Part shown: positions 9,317 to 18,961 of the stretch, one piece after another
Layout of the letters: each line of letters begins with the position of its first letter
Numbering within the stretch: position 1 is the first letter of the stretch
NCBI GenBank assembly: GCA_004321715.1
Contig: SGYN01000006.1
Coordinates: 1-64,000, forward strand
DNA length: 64,000 nucleotides
Source of the DNA: a bacterium
GTDB taxonomy: Bacteria; Fidelibacterota; Marinisomatia; Marinisomatales; TCS55
Direction: 5' to 3'
The notes under the pieces: generated by a model
Databases searched by the model: none
Seen by the model: the letters and a program-made list of their open reading frames with translations, nothing else
What the model was told of the DNA's origin: nothing
Position numbers and translations under genes: made by a program

Positions 9317-10999
9317 TTAATTACTGGTAGTCTCTGTATCTTGATTAGGAATAAATGAACTAGTATATGCAATGGGATCTTGTAAAATTTCTTTTGCTTT
9401 CATTACAATCGGATCATCTTTTATTGATTCTTCAACTTGGTATTCAGAACCTTTCATTATTCCAATCAGTTCTAAATACAATCTTCTTTTTAAAAAATCA
9501 ACTTCCTCATCGTACAATATTGCCTCACGATCAATAATGAATGTTTCCACAAAATCAAAAGCATGGGTTAAATCCATGTTGGTGCTATCTAAAGAAAGTA
9601 TTTTCTCTCTCGCTTTTTCCAGATCTTTTTCACCATCAGTATTCACATCTATTTCTTGACTATCAAGATAAGATTTAAAATCATCTAAAATCGTTACATC
9701 AACCAATGCATCATCATAAGTATCGTATCGGTGTTGACGTTCTTGCGCAAAATTAAAAAATAAACCTTTCCTCCAACATTCCAAAACCAATGGAGTAACC
9801 TTAGGCATTTCTACTTCATAATCAGGAGATATTCCACCGCCGCCTTTAACTCTTCTTCCGCCTATTGTATAAAACAAGCTATCTTCTAGATCATCATTGA
9901 TAATTACTTCATCATCAATATATCCTGGCTTTTGAATTAATCTACCGCTCGGAATATAGTATTTTGCAGTTGTCACCTTTAAACTTCTCTTACCACTACC
10001 ATCCAAACCATACACAGATTGAACTAAACCTTTTCCAAAAGATCGAGTTCCTAAAATTATACCTCTATCAAGGTCTTGCACGGCTCCAGCTATTATTTCA
10101 CTTGCAGAGGCACTTCCTTCATTGATTAGAATAGCTATTTTAATATCCTCATCAATGATGGGATCTTTTCTGGATATATAATGTTTGTTCGCTTCTGGCA
10201 ATCGACCTTTTGTAGATAGAAGAGTGCTTCCCTTAGGGGTTATCATATCTAATATTTCAATAGCAGATTGTAATAATCCACCAGGATTATCACGTAAATC
10301 AATGACAATACGTGAAGCGTTTTCTGTTTGAATATTTTTTATTGCTGAACGCATTTCTGGCGCTGAATTTTTTGAGAATCGAGTCAAGCGAATATAACCT
10401 GTTTCATCATCAAGCATTCCAGTATACGCAACATCTTTTACCGTTATATTATCTCTTGTCAATGTAAAATCAATTAGCTTATCATCTCCAAATCGCTTAA
10501 TAGATAGAATAACATCCGTTCCCTTTGGACCACGAATATGTTTTGCCGCATCATCCAATGACATTTCTTTTGTTAATAATCCATCTATTTTGATAATAAT
10601 ATCTCCAGAAATGACGCCTTTTCTTTTTGCAGGTGAATTATCCATGGGTGAAATAACTGTTAGTTTCTTTTCCCGTACTCCAAGATTAATTCCTACTCCA
10701 CCATATTTTCCTTTTGTTAATAAATCCAATCCTTCTTTTTCATCTTCTTCCATATAGACAGTGTATGGGTCTAAATCATCAAGAATATTATTAATAACTA
10801 TCTTTGTAAATTTTTCCGTATCGAGACGATCTGCATACCTTGTGATTAATGATTTATACACTTCATTTATAAGCCGTTGTGAACGAGCAAGCTCACGATA
10901 TATGTCTGATTTAGTAAAAGCAAATGAAACAATGCTAATTAATAGCACTGAGAAGAATATTGTAAAATAATGTAAAGAAAACTTTTTATAAGATTTCAC
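9317..10999 (-). CDS. S41 C-terminal processing peptidase
   Basis: A 560-residue Ctp-type serine protease acting in the periplasm on C-termini of envelope proteins. An uncleaved signal anchor spans residues 10-29. A PDZ domain follows, with the GGVGINLGV loop and KGVISGDIIIKIDG. The protease core shows IDLRDNPGGLLQ, the catalytic Ser in NEGSASASEI near residue 300 and the Lys in RSFGKGLVQ. It has a long C-terminal extension of about 200 residues beyond the core, larger than minimal CtpA. The GTG start overlaps the tmk stop by four bases (GTGA), so the two are co-translated. Confidence 0.9.
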   Translation of the reverse strand: MKSYKKFSLHYFTIFFSVLLISIVSFAFTKSDIYRELARSQRLINEVYKSLITRYADRLDTEKFTKIVINNILDDLDPYTVYMEEDEKEGLDLLTKGKYGGVGINLGVREKKLTVISPMDNSPAKRKGVISGDIIIKIDGLLTKEMSLDDAAKHIRGPKGTDVILSIKRFGDDKLIDFTLTRDNITVKDVAYTGMLDDETGYIRLTRFSKNSAPEMRSAIKNIQTENASRIVIDLRDNPGGLLQSAIEILDMITPKGSTLLSTKGRLPEANKHYISRKDPIIDEDIKIAILINEGSASASEIIAGAVQDLDRGIILGTRSFGKGLVQSVYGLDGSGKRSLKVTTAKYYIPSGRLIQKPGYIDDEVIINDDLEDSLFYTIGGRRVKGGGGISPDYEVEMPKVTPLVLECWRKGLFFNFAQERQHRYDTYDDALVDVTILDDFKSYLDSQEIDVNTDGEKDLEKAREKILSLDSTNMDLTHAFDFVETFIIDREAILYDEEVDFLKRRLYLELIGIMKGSEYQVEESIKDDPIVMKAKEILQDPIAYTSSFIPNQDTETTSN

Positions 11000-11637
11000 G
11001 ATACGAATCCTCTTCTTTTCATTTCATTAAGCAATTTTTCTTGAATATCATTTATAGAGCTATGACCATCCAATAATACATAACGTTCTTGGAACTTTTC
11101 TGCAAGATCATGGTATGTCTTCCGTACCCGTGATTGGAACTCAATTCCTTCCCCTTCAATCCTATCTGAACTTTGATCCATTCTACGTAATGCTTCTTCT
11201 GGTCGAATATCTATTAAAAATGTAATATCAGGAACCAATGCAAAGGTAGCATAATTATTTAGATCTACCAACCAATCGATATCTATTCCTCTACCTCCAC
11301 CTTGATACGCCAAAGTTGAATCGCTATATCGATCTGCAATTACGCACTTACCTAATTCTAAATTAGGTATAATTACATCTTGGGTTAATTGAGCTCTACT
11401 AGCAGTCATAAGTAAAGATTCGGAACGATCACCCAACTCACCTCTGTTACTGTGCAGTAGAATTTCTCGAATAGATTCTGAAATAGTCGTTCCACCAGGT
11501 TCTCGGACAAGTATTGTATCAATAGAGAGATTCTTATTTAAAACATCTAATAACATTCTTGCCTGCGTAGACTTACCGCAGCCATCAATACCTTCAAAAG
11601 TAATAAATTTCGCGTTATTTGAAAAAGACATTGGCAT
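10996..11637 (-). CDS. tmk: Thymidylate kinase
   Basis: A 213-residue kinase that phosphorylates dTMP to dTDP for DNA synthesis. The P-loop FEGIDGCGKSTQ is at about residues 14-25, the REPGGT substrate motif follows, and the DRYSDSTLAYQGGGRG segment with the conserved DR(Y/F) is present. It overlaps the end of rsmI by 23 bases; a second in-frame Met two codons later would reduce the overlap to 17. Confidence 0.96.
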   Translation of the reverse strand: MPMSFSNNAKFITFEGIDGCGKSTQARMLLDVLNKNLSIDTILVREPGGTTISESIREILLHSNRGELGDRSESLLMTASRAQLTQDVIIPNLELGKCVIADRYSDSTLAYQGGGRGIDIDWLVDLNNYATFALVPDITFLIDIRPEEALRRMDQSSDRIEGEGIEFQSRVRKTYHDLAEKFQERYVLLDGHSSINDIQEKLLNEMKRRGFVS

Positions 11638-12316
11638 CGTTCTTTCCTATGATTATTACAAATTCTCCACGTGGTTTATTACTAGTAAAATACGTTAATA
11701 AGTCTAAAACAGTTCCACGAATAATTTCCTCATTCATTTTTGTTAATTCTCTTGTAATCACTGCAGGTCTATCTCCTAATATTTCTAAAATCTCTTTCAG
11801 CGTTTTAATTAATCGATAAGGGCTTTCATAAAATACTATGGTTGCATCTTGATCTATTAGGTTCGTTAATCTTTTTATTCTACCTTTCTTTGGAGGTAAA
11901 AATCCTTCAAAAAGAATACGGTCAGTTGGTAGACCTGATGATACAATACCAGAAATTAAAGCGGTTGGCCCTGGAATAGATTCAACAGTTATATCTTCAG
12001 CAATTGCCTCTCTAATGAGTTTGTATGCCGGGTCACTAATTCCTGGAGTTCCTGCATCACTTATTAGAGCTACATGATTTCCCTTTTTTAAATTTGCAAC
12101 TATCTGAGGTATTCGAGCTGTACGATTATGTTCGAAAAAGCTAATTGATGGGGTAGATATGTTGTAATGCTGAAACAGTTTTTTAGAATGTCTTGTATCC
12201 TCTGCAGCAATCATAGAAACGGAAGATAAAGTTTCAACAGCTCGAAACGTAATATCTTTTAAGTTACCTATGGGTGTTGCGACAATATAAAGAGTACCGT
12301 AAGAATCAGTTGTCAC
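11615..12316 (-). CDS. rsmI: 16S rRNA 2'-O-methyltransferase RsmI
   Basis: RsmI methylates the ribose of C1402 in 16S rRNA using S-adenosylmethionine. It is a tetrapyrrole-methylase fold protein of 233 residues. Conserved blocks are LYIVATPIGNLKDIT, AAEDTRHSKKL, ISDAGTPGISDPAY and PGPTALISGIVSSGLP. The GTG start forms a GTGA overlap with the stop of the lysine aminotransferase gene. It lacks the extra C-terminal domain found in some longer homologues. Confidence 0.94.
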   Translation of the reverse strand: MTTDSYGTLYIVATPIGNLKDITFRAVETLSSVSMIAAEDTRHSKKLFQHYNISTPSISFFEHNRTARIPQIVANLKKGNHVALISDAGTPGISDPAYKLIREAIAEDITVESIPGPTALISGIVSSGLPTDRILFEGFLPPKKGRIKRLTNLIDQDATIVFYESPYRLIKTLKEILEILGDRPAVITRELTKMNEEIIRGTVLDLLTYFTSNKPRGEFVIIIGKNDANVFFK

Positions 12317-13656
12317 AATCGAGCAATAGCTCTCCTGATAATCTGATCAGCAAGATCTATTTCTTCCTTTGAAATAGTTAAATGTGGACGAAAACGAATT
12401 GATTTTTCCCCAGAACCAAGAATAAGAGCACCCTCTGATACAATTAAATTTGCCAAAGAATCTCTTTGTGAAGAATCTTGCAGGTCAAATGCAGAAAACA
12501 ACCCACTTCCTCGAGTGTTACTTACAATACCGCTATAGTCCTCTTGAATATTATTAAGTTTTTTCAAAAGATAACTACCGTTAGCAGCAGCATTTTCTAC
12601 TAGTTTCTCCTGTGCGATGATTTCTAAATAAATTGTAATTCGAACCATATCCACTATATTGCCACCCCAGGTAGAGTTTATGCGACTGGATTCGTGAAAC
12701 ACATTATTTTCTACTTCATCCAATCTTTTACCTGCAAAAATTCCACAAACTTGTGTTTTTTTACCAAAACTTATTATATCAGGTTTTACGTTTACACCTG
12801 TACAATCGCAATCACAATTATTTGGATTGAATTGCTGATGAGCCCACATTGATCCAGTAATACCAGCCCCTGTTTGCACCTCATCATAGATCAAGATAAA
12901 CTCATGCTCATCTGCTAATTGTCTCAATTGTTGAAAGAATTCACATCTAAAATGATTATCTCCACCTTCCCCTTGGATTGGCTCAATAATTAAACCAGCA
13001 ATTTCATTTTTATTTTTATCTAAAGCTTTTAAAATCTGACTCACTGCAATTTTTTCAGATTCTATTACATTATTTAACGATTCATCATCAAGCGGAAATT
13101 TAATTTTTGGATTGTCAATTCGAGGCCAATCAAACTGCGGATAATACATAGTTTTTCTTGGATCAGGAGAATCTGTCATGCTCATTGTATAACCTGTTCT
13201 ACCATGAAAGCATTCTTTAAAATGAATAATTTTTGATCCTTTTTCACCATTACCTGCTTTTATATTTTTCCTGACTTTCCAATCAAACGCTGCTTTTAAT
13301 GCGTTTTCCACACCCAACGCACCACCCTCTACATAAAAAGCATATGGTAAATAATCAGGCTGAGCAATTTTCCCCATTGTGGAAACAAATTCCGCCATTT
13401 GTGCTGAGTATATATCTGAATTAGTAATTTTATTTAAGGCGGGTGCTATTAATCTTTCCTGGTTCTCTAGTAAATATGGATGATTATAACCAACAGGCAT
13501 AGATGCAAACATTGAAAACAGATCCAAATACTCCGTACCATCACGCGCATCCACTAACCAGGAACCATGACTTTTATCCAAGTCGATTACTTGTTCCATT
13601 CCATCCGCCAACATATGTTTACCAATAGTTGCATGAACTGTTTTAGGATCAATCAT
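12313..13656 (-). CDS. lat: L-lysine 6-aminotransferase
   Basis: A class III PLP aminotransferase of 447 residues. The opening (VHATIGKHMLADG, DGTEYLDLFSMFASMPVGYNHP) and overall length fit the lysine-epsilon aminotransferase subgroup, which moves the side-chain amino group of lysine to 2-oxoglutarate and gives 2-aminoadipate semialdehyde. PLP-site features are LIIEPIQGEGGD, LIYDEVQTG and the probable Schiff-base Lys in ISFGKKTQVCG. Its upstream neighbour, an ALDH7-type dehydrogenase, would oxidise that product, which supports the substrate assignment. Confidence 0.88.
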   Translation of the reverse strand: MIDPKTVHATIGKHMLADGMEQVIDLDKSHGSWLVDARDGTEYLDLFSMFASMPVGYNHPYLLENQERLIAPALNKITNSDIYSAQMAEFVSTMGKIAQPDYLPYAFYVEGGALGVENALKAAFDWKVRKNIKAGNGEKGSKIIHFKECFHGRTGYTMSMTDSPDPRKTMYYPQFDWPRIDNPKIKFPLDDESLNNVIESEKIAVSQILKALDKNKNEIAGLIIEPIQGEGGDNHFRCEFFQQLRQLADEHEFILIYDEVQTGAGITGSMWAHQQFNPNNCDCDCTGVNVKPDIISFGKKTQVCGIFAGKRLDEVENNVFHESSRINSTWGGNIVDMVRITIYLEIIAQEKLVENAAANGSYLLKKLNNIQEDYSGIVSNTRGSGLFSAFDLQDSSQRDSLANLIVSEGALILGSGEKSIRFRPHLTISKEEIDLADQIIRRAIARL

Positions 13657-13678
13657 TTAATACCACCTTTTGCCATTA

Positions 13679-15202
13679 CTATTTAATATCAAATTTTATA
13701 CCTTGAGCTAATGGTAAATCATCGCTCCAATTAATTGTATTCGTTTGTCGACGCATATATTGCTTCCATGAATCCGATCCAGACTCTCTACCTCCACCAG
13801 TTTCTTTCTCGCCTCCAAATGCTCCTCCTATTTCAGCGCCTGATGTACCAATATTTATATTTGCTATTCCACAATCACTACCAATAGAAGATAAAAATAA
13901 TTCAGCATTTTGAACATTTGTTGTAAACATAGAAGATGATAAGCCCTGTGGAACGTTATTATGCATTTCAATCGCCTTCGATAAAGTATCATATTCCATT
14001 AAGTAAAGAATTGGCGCAAATGTCTCTTCTTGTACAATATCCCATTGGTTTTCTACCTTTGCAATAGTTGGTTCAACAAAATAACCATTTCTATCAATTA
14101 TTTTTCCTCCGTAGATAATTTCACCACCAGAATTTTTTACTTTTTCTATAGCACTTACATACGAATCTACAGCGCCTTGATTAACAAGTGGACCCATTAA
14201 TGTACCTTTTTCCGATGGATCACCAATATTTACCTGACCATATGCATTTAACAATCGTTCTGTTAGGCTCTCTGCTACTGAATTATGTACTATAACTCTT
14301 CTTGTAGAAGTACACCGTTGACCAGCGGTACCAACAGCACCAAACACGATTGCCGGAGTTGCCAATTCAAGATCTGCAGTATCATCTACTACAATAGCGT
14401 TATTGCCGCCCAACTCTAATATTGTCTTACCAAAACGTTTTGATACTACTTCTGCTACATGCCTTCCCATTAAAGTTGACCCAGTAAATGATATGAGGGG
14501 TAAGCGTCTATCAGATAACATTTTTTCACCAATCGTTGACCCTTTACCAATAATCAAATTAAATATACCAGTATAGCCTTGACGCTCTAATACGTCATTA
14601 CAAATATGCTGAACAGCTACAGCTGTTAAGGGCGTACTACTAGAAGGCTTCCAAATAACAACATCCCCAGCAATAGCAGCAATAAAGGCATTCCACGCCC
14701 AAACAGCAACCGGAAAATTAAATGCACTAATAACACCAATAGGTCCTAAAGGGTGCCACTGTTCGTACATACGGTGATTTGGGCGCTCAGAGTGCATCGT
14801 TTTCCCATATAACATGCGTGACTGCCCTACGGCAAAGTCTGCAATGTCAATCATTTCTTGCACTTCGCCATAACCTTCTTCTTTAATTTTTCCCATTTCT
14901 AATGATACAAGATTTCCTAATACTTCTTTTTTATCTCTTAATGCATTTCCCATTTCTCTAACTAGGTCTCCCCGTATTGGAGCAGGTACTTTTCGCCATT
15001 GTTCAAATGCAGAAGTTGCTCTGGTAACAATATGCTCATAATCATCATCGTTCGCTTCATAAACACTTGCTATTAGCGATTCATTACTTGGGCAATACGA
15101 ACTATTCTCGCCTGCATCTTTCGTAGATATCCAATCCATACCACCAACACAACTTCCAAAGTTGTTTTCATTAATACCGCACTGTATGAGTAAATCTTTC
15201 AT
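13679..15202 (-). CDS. 2-aminoadipate semialdehyde dehydrogenase (ALDH7 family)
   Basis: A 507-residue NAD-dependent aldehyde dehydrogenase. The sequence resembles the ALDH7/antiquitin subfamily: EQWHPLGPIGVISAFNFPVAVW, WKPSSSTPL, the catalytic Glu in ILELGGNNA, and the nucleophile Cys in GTAGQRCTSTRR. Members oxidise 2-aminoadipate semialdehyde (or its cyclic form) to 2-aminoadipate. It lies 22 bases upstream of lat in the same direction, so the pair forms a lysine degradation module. About 110 bases separate it from the membrane-protein operon upstream. Confidence 0.88.
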   Translation of the reverse strand: MKDLLIQCGINENNFGSCVGGMDWISTKDAGENSSYCPSNESLIASVYEANDDDYEHIVTRATSAFEQWRKVPAPIRGDLVREMGNALRDKKEVLGNLVSLEMGKIKEEGYGEVQEMIDIADFAVGQSRMLYGKTMHSERPNHRMYEQWHPLGPIGVISAFNFPVAVWAWNAFIAAIAGDVVIWKPSSSTPLTAVAVQHICNDVLERQGYTGIFNLIIGKGSTIGEKMLSDRRLPLISFTGSTLMGRHVAEVVSKRFGKTILELGGNNAIVVDDTADLELATPAIVFGAVGTAGQRCTSTRRVIVHNSVAESLTERLLNAYGQVNIGDPSEKGTLMGPLVNQGAVDSYVSAIEKVKNSGGEIIYGGKIIDRNGYFVEPTIAKVENQWDIVQEETFAPILYLMEYDTLSKAIEMHNNVPQGLSSSMFTTNVQNAELFLSSIGSDCGIANINIGTSGAEIGGAFGGEKETGGGRESGSDSWKQYMRRQTNTINWSDDLPLAQGIKFDIK

Positions 15203-15312
15203 ATAATGTTATTTTATGAATAATACATTTATAAGTATGATGATAAGATCGAAGTATTTAGAGCAAGATTTATTAAAATAATATTCAATTGCAAACGTTT
15301 AAATCTAAACAA

Positions 15313-16140
15313 TTAATCCAAAGTTGATTTATTTTCAGAAGTATTTTTATCTGAAAAAGCAGAATAACCTAATAACAGAATCATTGCCAATAATAACCAT
15401 AATGTTGCATGATTATAAGCGGAACCAGAGTAAGTAATTAAGTCAACAAAACGACCAATTAATAATGAAATTCTTCCCATTACCGCAAAACCAAATGAAG
15501 CACCAAAACTTATCATTAAAAAATAGATACCAAGCTTACTTAATTTTCCAAAATTTCCAGTATGCTCCCGACTAAAATAAAAATACATCAGACCAGTAAT
15601 TGTCCCGATTAATATTATAAAATTGTTAAAAATACTTTCACTTGCTAAAGCAAAGAAAGGTAAATCAGAATTAAATATCTGGAAAGCAGAACCTTTAATT
15701 TGACCTAGTACATTCGAATTTAGAAAACCATATGCTCTCAAACCAGCCGCCATTCCTACCGTATACGCTATACCCCATCGCGCCATCCAACTAAGTTTAG
15801 CGGACACACTTAATAACATCATTACACCCAATGCAAATGGCAATAAATAAAGCAATTCCATATGATGGCCTTTATTAATACCCCCATCAGGAAATACCGA
15901 ATTAAAAATTCCAAGTACATTATAGAATTTATACCATAAGGTATCAGGATTATATTCTGAAGCGGGCCATAATCTTCCAAATAAATTTGGCTGTATTTGA
16001 GTCCAGAAAAACATAGATGTCCAATAGCCAGTAGATATGCCAACGAATAAATGTTCTGCTACTTTATAAAAAGGATTGTCTTTATATAAATACGAGAAAA
16101 TCGCAAGAGTAAGAAATGCTGCTATCCAGGGACCGATCAT
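15313..16140 (-). CDS. Polytopic membrane protein of the MutL-like operon
   Basis: I do not recognise this 275-residue protein. It has about seven or eight hydrophobic segments (for example near residues 3-20, 95-112, 165-187, 200-222 and 245-262), short loops and a hydrophilic Ser/Lys-rich C-tail. It is the last gene of the seven-gene unit, one base after the preceding stop, so it is almost surely co-translated with it. With the other polytopic protein of the operon (16987-17805) it may form the membrane core of a complex. A transporter or channel role is possible, but no transport signature is visible. Confidence 0.7.
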   Translation of the reverse strand: MIGPWIAAFLTLAIFSYLYKDNPFYKVAEHLFVGISTGYWTSMFFWTQIQPNLFGRLWPASEYNPDTLWYKFYNVLGIFNSVFPDGGINKGHHMELLYLLPFALGVMMLLSVSAKLSWMARWGIAYTVGMAAGLRAYGFLNSNVLGQIKGSAFQIFNSDLPFFALASESIFNNFIILIGTITGLMYFYFSREHTGNFGKLSKLGIYFLMISFGASFGFAVMGRISLLIGRFVDLITYSGSAYNHATLWLLLAMILLLGYSAFSDKNTSENKSTLD

Positions 16141-16141
16141 A

Positions 16142-16987
16142 TTAGTACTTCTTTGACCTTTGCAATTCTATAAAATAAGTAATATTTCCAAATACAATAA
16201 AAAGAACGATAACTAAATGGGCAATAGATTGAGCATCCATTCCGCTAGTTCCTATCCCAGGAGAACCGATCAGCGCTTCATATTCAGCAGCGCCAGGCAT
16301 CCCAGCTAATATACCTTGAACCTGGTCACTATTAACCATAGGCATAATATCGTTTACCATTATGGATGTGGTTCCCGTACTTAATGGAACACCTGTAGGA
16401 TCCGACGCATATTGAACCCATTCAGTTGTTCCAGGATAACCTGCTGATGCTGAAAAAATAAAATCAAAGTCTGCAACTTTATTAATATTATTCATCAAAG
16501 GTATTTCATCAACTAATGTACCTCGAGCATCCGTGGTATATAGTTTGCGAATATTACTTACCATTCCTTTGACTACAGCCTCATTCCCAGGACGGAATCC
16601 TAATATAACGTAGTCTTCACCATAGGTTAAATTAAACTCTTCTTCAGCCACTTCAGCCAACGCCTCATCTGCCATAAACTGGCCATCTGGCCATAGACAT
16701 GTCACATACACTTTATGACCATTGGTAAACAAATGTTTTAATACACCAATAGCCATTGGATGAATTTCAGGCTTGGTGCTTGGACCATATTCAAAAGAAA
16801 AAAGAACTTTTGAGTTTTCTTCTAAAGATTCTACTGCATCGTATACTTTTTGAGTAGCAAGTGTTGCTCGAATAGGAAGACCAAGAGGAAAAAATAAAGG
16901 CAAAAGCACAGCCAAACCAATAATAAGAAAAATCCATCTTCTATCAATTGCGCCAGCTTTTAATATGTAATCAAAGATCTTATCCAT
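16142..16987 (-). CDS. Bitopic membrane protein of the MutL-like operon
   Basis: A 281-residue protein with one membrane segment at residues 18-36, a soluble domain of about 220 residues and a second segment at 258-275. The soluble part has an alternating strand/helix pattern (KVLFSFEYGPSTKPE, HKVYVTCLWPDGQFMADE, VILGFRPGNEAVVKGM), suggesting an alpha/beta fold. No catalytic motif is recognised. Its ATG overlaps the stop of the gene upstream by one base (TAATG). I cannot assign a family. Confidence 0.7.
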   Translation of the reverse strand: MDKIFDYILKAGAIDRRWIFLIIGLAVLLPLFFPLGLPIRATLATQKVYDAVESLEENSKVLFSFEYGPSTKPEIHPMAIGVLKHLFTNGHKVYVTCLWPDGQFMADEALAEVAEEEFNLTYGEDYVILGFRPGNEAVVKGMVSNIRKLYTTDARGTLVDEIPLMNNINKVADFDFIFSASAGYPGTTEWVQYASDPTGVPLSTGTTSIMVNDIMPMVNSDQVQGILAGMPGAAEYEALIGSPGIGTSGMDAQSIAHLVIVLFIVFGNITYFIELQRSKKY

Positions 16988-17805
16988 TATTCACCTATAT
17001 AAGACTTTTCGATTCCAAGAATATATCGTATTGACGTAGCAAAAATACCCAAACCAATGCCAATCATAATTGCTCTAGCACCAGCAACATTTGGATTATT
17101 ATATATCCAGTCCTGTAAAATAGGTAAGTAAAATAATGCTGGCTGATCAACTGGCCATCCTAAAATAGATCCCCAAATAGTTACTATTAATACACCAGCT
17201 AGTAAAGCGCCGAATGTTATTTTTTTATCTTTGAGCTTAACGTTAACAACTAAACTAGCTATAAGAACAAGAAGATACATGACAAACCAACTGGAAATAC
17301 TACTTCCTAAAGGAACTCTACCAACCATTATAATGATTCCTGATACAAGTAGAAGCGTAGCCTCAAGATTTCGAACTCGAAATGCCCTATAGGAAGCTGA
17401 AGCAACAAAAAACGCTAAAAGAGCAAACATTGTAGCGGATAATGGTGTAAACATATATTCAAACATCCATTTGAATAAAGTACCTTTACTGGTAACATGA
17501 ACACCCCATTCAACTGCATCATTTCCTTTATAAACAAAACCAGCAACTATTGCAAAAAAGAACCCACCAATTGCAAATAAACTATACTGCCAACCAGACT
17601 GTTGTTTGAGCACTTTTTTACCTTGCAATTTCATAAGATTTAAGGCTCCAAGAAATATTGCAAAACTAGCTAAAATATCATACCATTGCGTAGCATCATC
17701 ATTAACAAATCGCTCAAAGGTGGGATTATCAATAAACCAGCCAAACAACGTCGATAAGCCAACAACTGTGGCTATTAAAATAGGTATTTGTCTTTTCCAA
17801 AGCAT
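16987..17805 (-). CDS. Polytopic membrane protein of the MutL-like operon
   Basis: A 272-residue protein with about eight predicted membrane helices, beginning directly at the N-terminus (PILIATVVGLSTLFGWF). A loop of about 30 residues with NDDATQWYDI and a later loop with GWPVDQPALFYLP are the main hydrophilic parts. No known transporter motif is visible. It starts ten bases after the preceding gene and overlaps the following one, which ties it into the operon. Function unknown. Confidence 0.7.
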   Translation of the reverse strand: MLWKRQIPILIATVVGLSTLFGWFIDNPTFERFVNDDATQWYDILASFAIFLGALNLMKLQGKKVLKQQSGWQYSLFAIGGFFFAIVAGFVYKGNDAVEWGVHVTSKGTLFKWMFEYMFTPLSATMFALLAFFVASASYRAFRVRNLEATLLLVSGIIIMVGRVPLGSSISSWFVMYLLVLIASLVVNVKLKDKKITFGALLAGVLIVTIWGSILGWPVDQPALFYLPILQDWIYNNPNVAGARAIMIGIGLGIFATSIRYILGIEKSYIGE

Positions 17806-17815
17806 AATTAGATAT

Positions 17816-18700
17816 TTACTGTACCGTTAATATGGATATTATGTTCCATTTAATTAATCCAAGATCAAATAATATTCGCATTAATAATGATCCTATGATA
17901 GCTGCTATCACACCTGCTTTCATCATATCTTGTCCTTTAAGACCACCCATTAATTCGGGTGATTGGGATAAATAGGCACTTGCAGCAAAAAATTCTTCTC
18001 CTATTAGCGTATAATCACAAGCGGTGACAAAGAATGGAATTTGCGATTGAGAGGCTGTTCCTGCTATTTGAATTGCACCAATAGAATTTCCAGTTTCAGC
18101 TAAAATTAAAGATTCGGCAAAAAATTTACCCATATAAAGACACGCTGCTGGTTTTTCTCGAACCATAATACCATTTACACCTGCAGCATAAGCAAATTGA
18201 TCATCTGTAAGATAATGTACCATATCATCTTGAAAAAGATCCGGGCGACCTTCCATTGTATATGCCTCTCGGACCGTTTCTCTTGCTGCTTTCATGACTA
18301 TTGATCGAGATACTGGCACATTTAAGCTAGTTTCATAACGCGAGGTCATTTTTGATACATGTCCCAAAATAATTACACCAGCTACTGTTTCAACCTGATC
18401 CATGTCCATAATACCAGGAACATATAAAACAGATTTACCCATCTCTGTTGAACGACCCACAGCTTCTTCTACGGCTTTTAATCCAGGTATTGCACGAAGA
18501 AAAATTTCTCCACCTCTCTGAGCAAACCTAGTATAATAAATAAGATTAGCTGACATAATCACAATAACAAGCAGCATGACAATTCGCTCTTCTTTAAGAA
18601 AAGGATGGCCAGCTAACCAATAAACTATAAACGCAAGCGATAAACCGCCTGCAACTAACCAAAATTGTTTATCTTTCAGCATGGATAATTTTTTCTTCAA
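17816..18700 (-). CDS. Membrane protein, DUF6754-like
   Basis: A 294-residue protein with two N-terminal membrane segments (about 14-30 and 41-57), a soluble region of about 200 residues and a C-terminal membrane helix (about 262-280). The soluble part has small-residue-rich motifs such as VSRSIVMKAARETVREAY and QIAGTASQSQIPFFVTACDYTLIGEE cut across residues 205-232. From memory it resembles the family catalogued as DUF6754, which has no known function. The start overlaps the small upstream gene by 32 bases; Met 7 would cut the overlap to 14. Confidence 0.7.
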   Translation of the reverse strand: MKKKLSMLKDKQFWLVAGGLSLAFIVYWLAGHPFLKEERIVMLLVIVIMSANLIYYTRFAQRGGEIFLRAIPGLKAVEEAVGRSTEMGKSVLYVPGIMDMDQVETVAGVIILGHVSKMTSRYETSLNVPVSRSIVMKAARETVREAYTMEGRPDLFQDDMVHYLTDDQFAYAAGVNGIMVREKPAACLYMGKFFAESLILAETGNSIGAIQIAGTASQSQIPFFVTACDYTLIGEEFFAASAYLSQSPELMGGLKGQDMMKAGVIAAIIGSLLMRILFDLGLIKWNIISILTVQ

Positions 18701-18953
18701 AGTTTTCTATTTCTTGAATAAGCAATTCAACATTTTCTGGTTTTTCAAATATTTCTGCAGCTTTATAATATCCTTCTGTATTAATAAACGCATTGATTAT
18801 AGGTCCGAAAAATATCATAGCATGGCTTCCAATCAAAGATAATGGTTTAGATAATTCTAAAAAAAATACTGCCGGGGTGATAAAACCTGATTCATGAATT
18901 CTGACTGCAATATTGCGAATAAATTCTTTTTCAGTATTTATATTTTCATTCAT
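18669..18953 (-). CDS. Small protein of the MutL-like operon
   Basis: A 94-residue protein of unknown family. A central hydrophobic, Pro/Gly-containing stretch (KPLSLIGSHAMIFFGPI, about residues 37-53) is flanked by charged helices. The C-terminal third is a strongly charged helix (ELLIQEIENFEEKIIHAE). It could be a peripheral membrane or linker subunit of the complex encoded around it. It lies eight bases after the upstream gene and overlaps the downstream one. Confidence 0.65.
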   Translation of the reverse strand: MNENINTEKEFIRNIAVRIHESGFITPAVFFLELSKPLSLIGSHAMIFFGPIINAFINTEGYYKAAEIFEKPENVELLIQEIENFEEKIIHAER

Positions 18954-18961
18954 AATTAATT

